Shown piece after piece: positions 32,673 through 35,156 of a stretch of 35,156 nucleotides of DNA; position 1 is the first letter of the stretch; each line of letters begins with the position of its first letter. The stretch is from positions 1 to 35,156 of the forward strand of contig PUNB01000122.1 of the NCBI GenBank assembly GCA_003552565.1. Reading direction: 5' to 3'. This DNA comes from Lentisphaerota bacterium. GTDB lineage: Bacteria; Verrucomicrobiota; Lentisphaeria; Oligosphaerales; PUNB01. The translations under genes were made by a program, and so were the position numbers. The notes beneath the pieces were generated by a model that worked only from the letters and a program-made list of their open reading frames with translations, made no database searches and was not told where the DNA came from.

Positions 32673-35156
32673 ATGAAAATTGATGATCAGTATTGCTCTC
32701 TTGTCGCTCAAATCAAAAATTCACGTAAAACAGTTTATTTTCTCCAGGCGGTCGTTTGTGTGACATCACTTTTGTTGTTGCTGCATCTGGGTTTAAAGGG
32801 GCCCGTCGCGATCGGGGGTGAGCCCGGTCCGGAAGGCGATGATGAGCCGGCGACAGATGAACTTCTGGCGGAAGAGGGTTCCCCGGATGAAGAAGAGATG
32901 GAATTGCTGGCACCGGAAGAGCAGGCGCCTGAGGCTGAAGAAGGAATTGATATGGTGGAGGAAGAGGACGACCGTATCAGCGTCAGTGTCAGTGAAGGTC
33001 AGATACAGGAAGTCCTTCGGACCATGGCGGCATTGCGTCCGGGCACCACGATCATGATATCTCCCGAAGTTGAAGGTGAAGTCAGTTTTGAACTTCAGGA
33101 TGTGCCTTGGCGCACCGCTCTTGATCTGATCGCCGACAACCAGGGACTGGAAATAATTGAGCGCGCTGACAATGTCTACCTGGCGCAGCCGAAAACCGAA
33201 TATGAAGAGATTGAAAGAGTAACCGATCTGGAGCTGGAGCTGTACACGGCTGAAGACATCAAAGAAATGCCTGAGGATGAATTGCGGCGGCTGTACCAAT
33301 CCCTGCGTCCGATTCCGGAAACGCTGACCGTAGAGGAAATGCGCGAGGAACTGGCCCCCCAGGCGCACGAATTTGTTAAACACTTGCGAGTGGAGAACCG
33401 CCGGGCCATCGAAGTCATTAACCAGCTGGCCCGGCAAAGTGATGTGGATTTTATTTTCTCCACTCATTTCGATGATGACCCGGAAGCTGAAACTCCTGCC
33501 CCCTCCAAAGATGAAGGGCCGCCGATTTCTTTGAACCTCCGCAATCGTCATATTTCCAGTGTCATCAGGACAGTGGCCGAGCAGGGAGGACTGTCCACCA
33601 CCTATCAGGATGACACTTGGCTGGTGAAACCGATGCGTCCCGAACAGAGGGAACTGGAACCGCTGGTCAGCGAAACTTTTCAGGTTCAATATATAAATGT
33701 GGACGAAAAGCTGGTCGAAGACCTCGAAAAAATCAGTTCCGACCGAGGGCAGATTATCACCCGCGGCAAAGTTATCACCGTTTTCGACACCGCTGACCGC
33801 ATTGAGCAGATGGATCGGATAATCTCTGATCAGGATGTGGCCACCCCGCAAGTGCTGATTGAGGCTCGATTCTTTAATCTCACAGATACTACTTCCCATG
33901 AACTGGGTATTGACTGGCGTTCTTTGGGGGAAGGCATGAGCTTGCGAGTCGCTCCCGAAAGCCTTACTTATGACTACCGCCACGGCAGGTTGATCGGGCC
34001 AGTGGATGCTAATGATGGTTCTTTCGTTGATCCCCGATATCTGCGGGACGGCGAAAACAGACTCAGCCGGTTAATCCATCCAAATTATCTGCCCCAGTTG
34101 GGTGATCGCTCTCCTGATGACCTGCCGGGCGATTACACCGCCATAGACCCGCGCACCGCCACCTTGAATCTTCCCAGCCTGGAGGCGGTGCTGTACGCCT
34201 TGGATTCCATGGACAAAGCGGAGCAGCTCTCCAACCCGAAAATCCTCGTCAGCAGCGATGAGCAGGCGACGATCCATATCGGCCGCCAGGAACCCATCCT
34301 GCGCAGCACCGTCGCCACTGTCGACGGGGAAGTGATCAGAACCTTTGAACTCGATACTAACTTTGGTGGCGAAACAGTGCGGGTGGCCGATCTGCTTTCC
34401 GACCGCGTAGGCACCATCAGCCATGATGACGCCTATACCGGTTATACCGGTTATCTCGACTTGGGCACTAAGCTCACCGTGGCGCCCTCGGTCAAAACCG
34501 AGGACGAAGTTTACATCCGGGTAATTCCTGAACTGATCAACAAACCCGGTGAAATCACGGTTGGCGAAGACGCTTTCCGACAGTCATTCCCGGAGCTTTT
34601 CAGGGTGCGGGTGCAGACTCAGTTCAACCTGCGCAGCGGCCAGACAATCGCCATTGGCGGGCTGGTCAGTGAGGATATGACAACCGATCAGCGAAGAGTT
34701 CCCTTCCTGCATCGGCTGCCTCTGGCCGGCAGGCTGTTTCAATATGATTTTGATAGGGAAATCCGTACGGAAACGATTATCTTTTTGACCGTCCATATTA
34801 TTTCTCCCGATGAAATGGATACCACCGACGGCATGCCTGTTATGTCCCGGAGCATGCAGTCGCGGGTCAACCAGATCAGAGCCGCCGATGAGGCGGGCGG
34901 TTTATATGATGAAGAAGCGCGCCAGCGCGAACTGGAAGCCGCGGAGGAAGCGGAAAGAACTCGCCGCCACCCCTGGCCCTTCGGCAAAAGAGATAAAGGT
35001 GAACCGGAAGAAGAAGCCCCCGTTCCTTCACCGGAAGAAGAGCCTCAGCCGGAACCGGCGGATGAACCTGACGATGAACCGGCTGATGAACCAGAGCATG
35101 AAGAGGCGGTGAAACCTGACGACGAAGAACCGGAAGAGAAAGAAGCCGAATCCGAG
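32673..35156 (+). CDS. pilQ: Secretin (PilQ/GspD family), 3' end beyond the window
   Basis: Absent from the ORF track because it has no stop inside the window; 828 codons are visible. An N-terminal hydrophobic segment (about 21-40) follows a basic stretch, then an acidic linker (about 48-100). Residues about 101-173 form a short secretin/TonB N-domain, a second similar domain lies at about 237-318, and an N1-like domain at about 334-393. The outer-membrane barrel domain runs from VLIEARFF to the signature VPFLHRLPLAGRLF (from about 676). A Glu/Pro/Asp-rich tail begins near 770 and continues off the end. AAGGAAAG precedes the ATG. It should form the outer-membrane exit pore for the pilus or secreted substrate. 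The 396-residue antisense ORF is a shadow. Confidence 0.92.
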   Translation, partial: MKIDDQYCSLVAQIKNSRKTVYFLQAVVCVTSLLLLLHLGLKGPVAIGGEPGPEGDDEPATDELLAEEGSPDEEEMELLAPEEQAPEAEEGIDMVEEEDDRISVSVSEGQIQEVLRTMAALRPGTTIMISPEVEGEVSFELQDVPWRTALDLIADNQGLEIIERADNVYLAQPKTEYEEIERVTDLELELYTAEDIKEMPEDELRRLYQSLRPIPETLTVEEMREELAPQAHEFVKHLRVENRRAIEVINQLARQSDVDFIFSTHFDDDPEAETPAPSKDEGPPISLNLRNRHISSVIRTVAEQGGLSTTYQDDTWLVKPMRPEQRELEPLVSETFQVQYINVDEKLVEDLEKISSDRGQIITRGKVITVFDTADRIEQMDRIISDQDVATPQVLIEARFFNLTDTTSHELGIDWRSLGEGMSLRVAPESLTYDYRHGRLIGPVDANDGSFVDPRYLRDGENRLSRLIHPNYLPQLGDRSPDDLPGDYTAIDPRTATLNLPSLEAVLYALDSMDKAEQLSNPKILVSSDEQATIHIGRQEPILRSTVATVDGEVIRTFELDTNFGGETVRVADLLSDRVGTISHDDAYTGYTGYLDLGTKLTVAPSVKTEDEVYIRVIPELINKPGEITVGEDAFRQSFPELFRVRVQTQFNLRSGQTIAIGGLVSEDMTTDQRRVPFLHRLPLAGRLFQYDFDREIRTETIIFLTVHIISPDEMDTTDGMPVMSRSMQSRVNQIRAADEAGGLYDEEARQRELEAAEEAERTRRHPWPFGKRDKGEPEEEAPVPSPEEEPQPEPADEPDDEPADEPEHEEAVKPDDEEPEEKEAESE

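Noticed and set aside
32793-33983. 396-residue minus-strand ORF
   Set aside because: It is antisense to the secretin gene, whose plus-strand frame has domain motifs, a good ribosome site and no stop to the window end. The antisense product has no recognisable family features.

Overview
This is a 35 kb chromosomal window of about 50% GC from a Gram-negative-type bacterium. An LPS-type kinase, a small lipoprotein and an outer-membrane secretin all point to a two-membrane envelope. The S-adenosylhomocysteine hydrolase cycle, an XPF-type nuclease, the PilMNO-secretin locus and gene-dense DNA with many palindromic intergenic repeats fit a member of the PVC superphylum (Lentisphaerota/Kiritimatiellota/Verrucomicrobiota side) best. 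That placement is an inference from gene content and repeat style. No rRNA, tRNA or CRISPR was seen.

Left part (1-6.2 kb, mostly minus strand): a GH65 glycoside phosphorylase/hydrolase, then a three-gene operon read leftwards: a long PRPP-synthetase-like protein, a PmtA/UbiE-like methyltransferase and an AEC-family permease. A lone hisH follows on the plus strand (6.2-6.8 kb). A 440 bp repeat-filled spacer and an orphan NarL-type response regulator come next. The 8.1-11.8 kb block is a tight activated-methyl-cycle operon, metK > PfkB-type adenosine kinase > ahcY. It closes with a clear terminator and opens with a hairpin-bearing leader.

Middle (12-22 kb): an LPS-kinase-like gene coupled to mutM, a short XPF/ERCC4-HhH2 nuclease, a 58-residue lipoprotein missed by the ORF track, and nagB. 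Then comes a leftward operon ROK sugar kinase > ppx/gppA > ppk1, which links sugar phosphorylation with polyphosphate turnover.

Right part (22-35 kb): a type IV pilus / type II secretion-like locus. It holds a divergent TPR-MshEN protein, pilB/gspE, pilC/gspF, a PilS-like sensor, a PilR/NtrC-like sigma-54 activator, pilM, pilN, pilO, a PilP-like protein and a secretin running off the window end. A consensus-perfect sigma-54 promoter lies upstream of pilB. The PilS-like sensor has no ATPase domain, and its phospho-acceptor His is followed by Val instead of the usual acidic residue. No pilin, pilT or prepilin peptidase is present.

The most unusual feature is a family of at least seven intergenic elements of 98-249 bp, all bounded by an inverted terminus close to CTAGACCCTATGCGAAAAGG but carrying three different palindromic cores. 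Three are chained end to end at 12.06-12.53 kb. One supplies the stop codon of the TPR-MshEN gene, and one lies between the sigma-54 promoter and pilB. Other dispersed repeats (a GGCGACGAGA palindrome, a TGAGACTTCGTGG repeat, a 150 bp CTCGTCAG repeat in inverted copies, and a branched CCGCACTCC hairpin) fill the remaining spacers.
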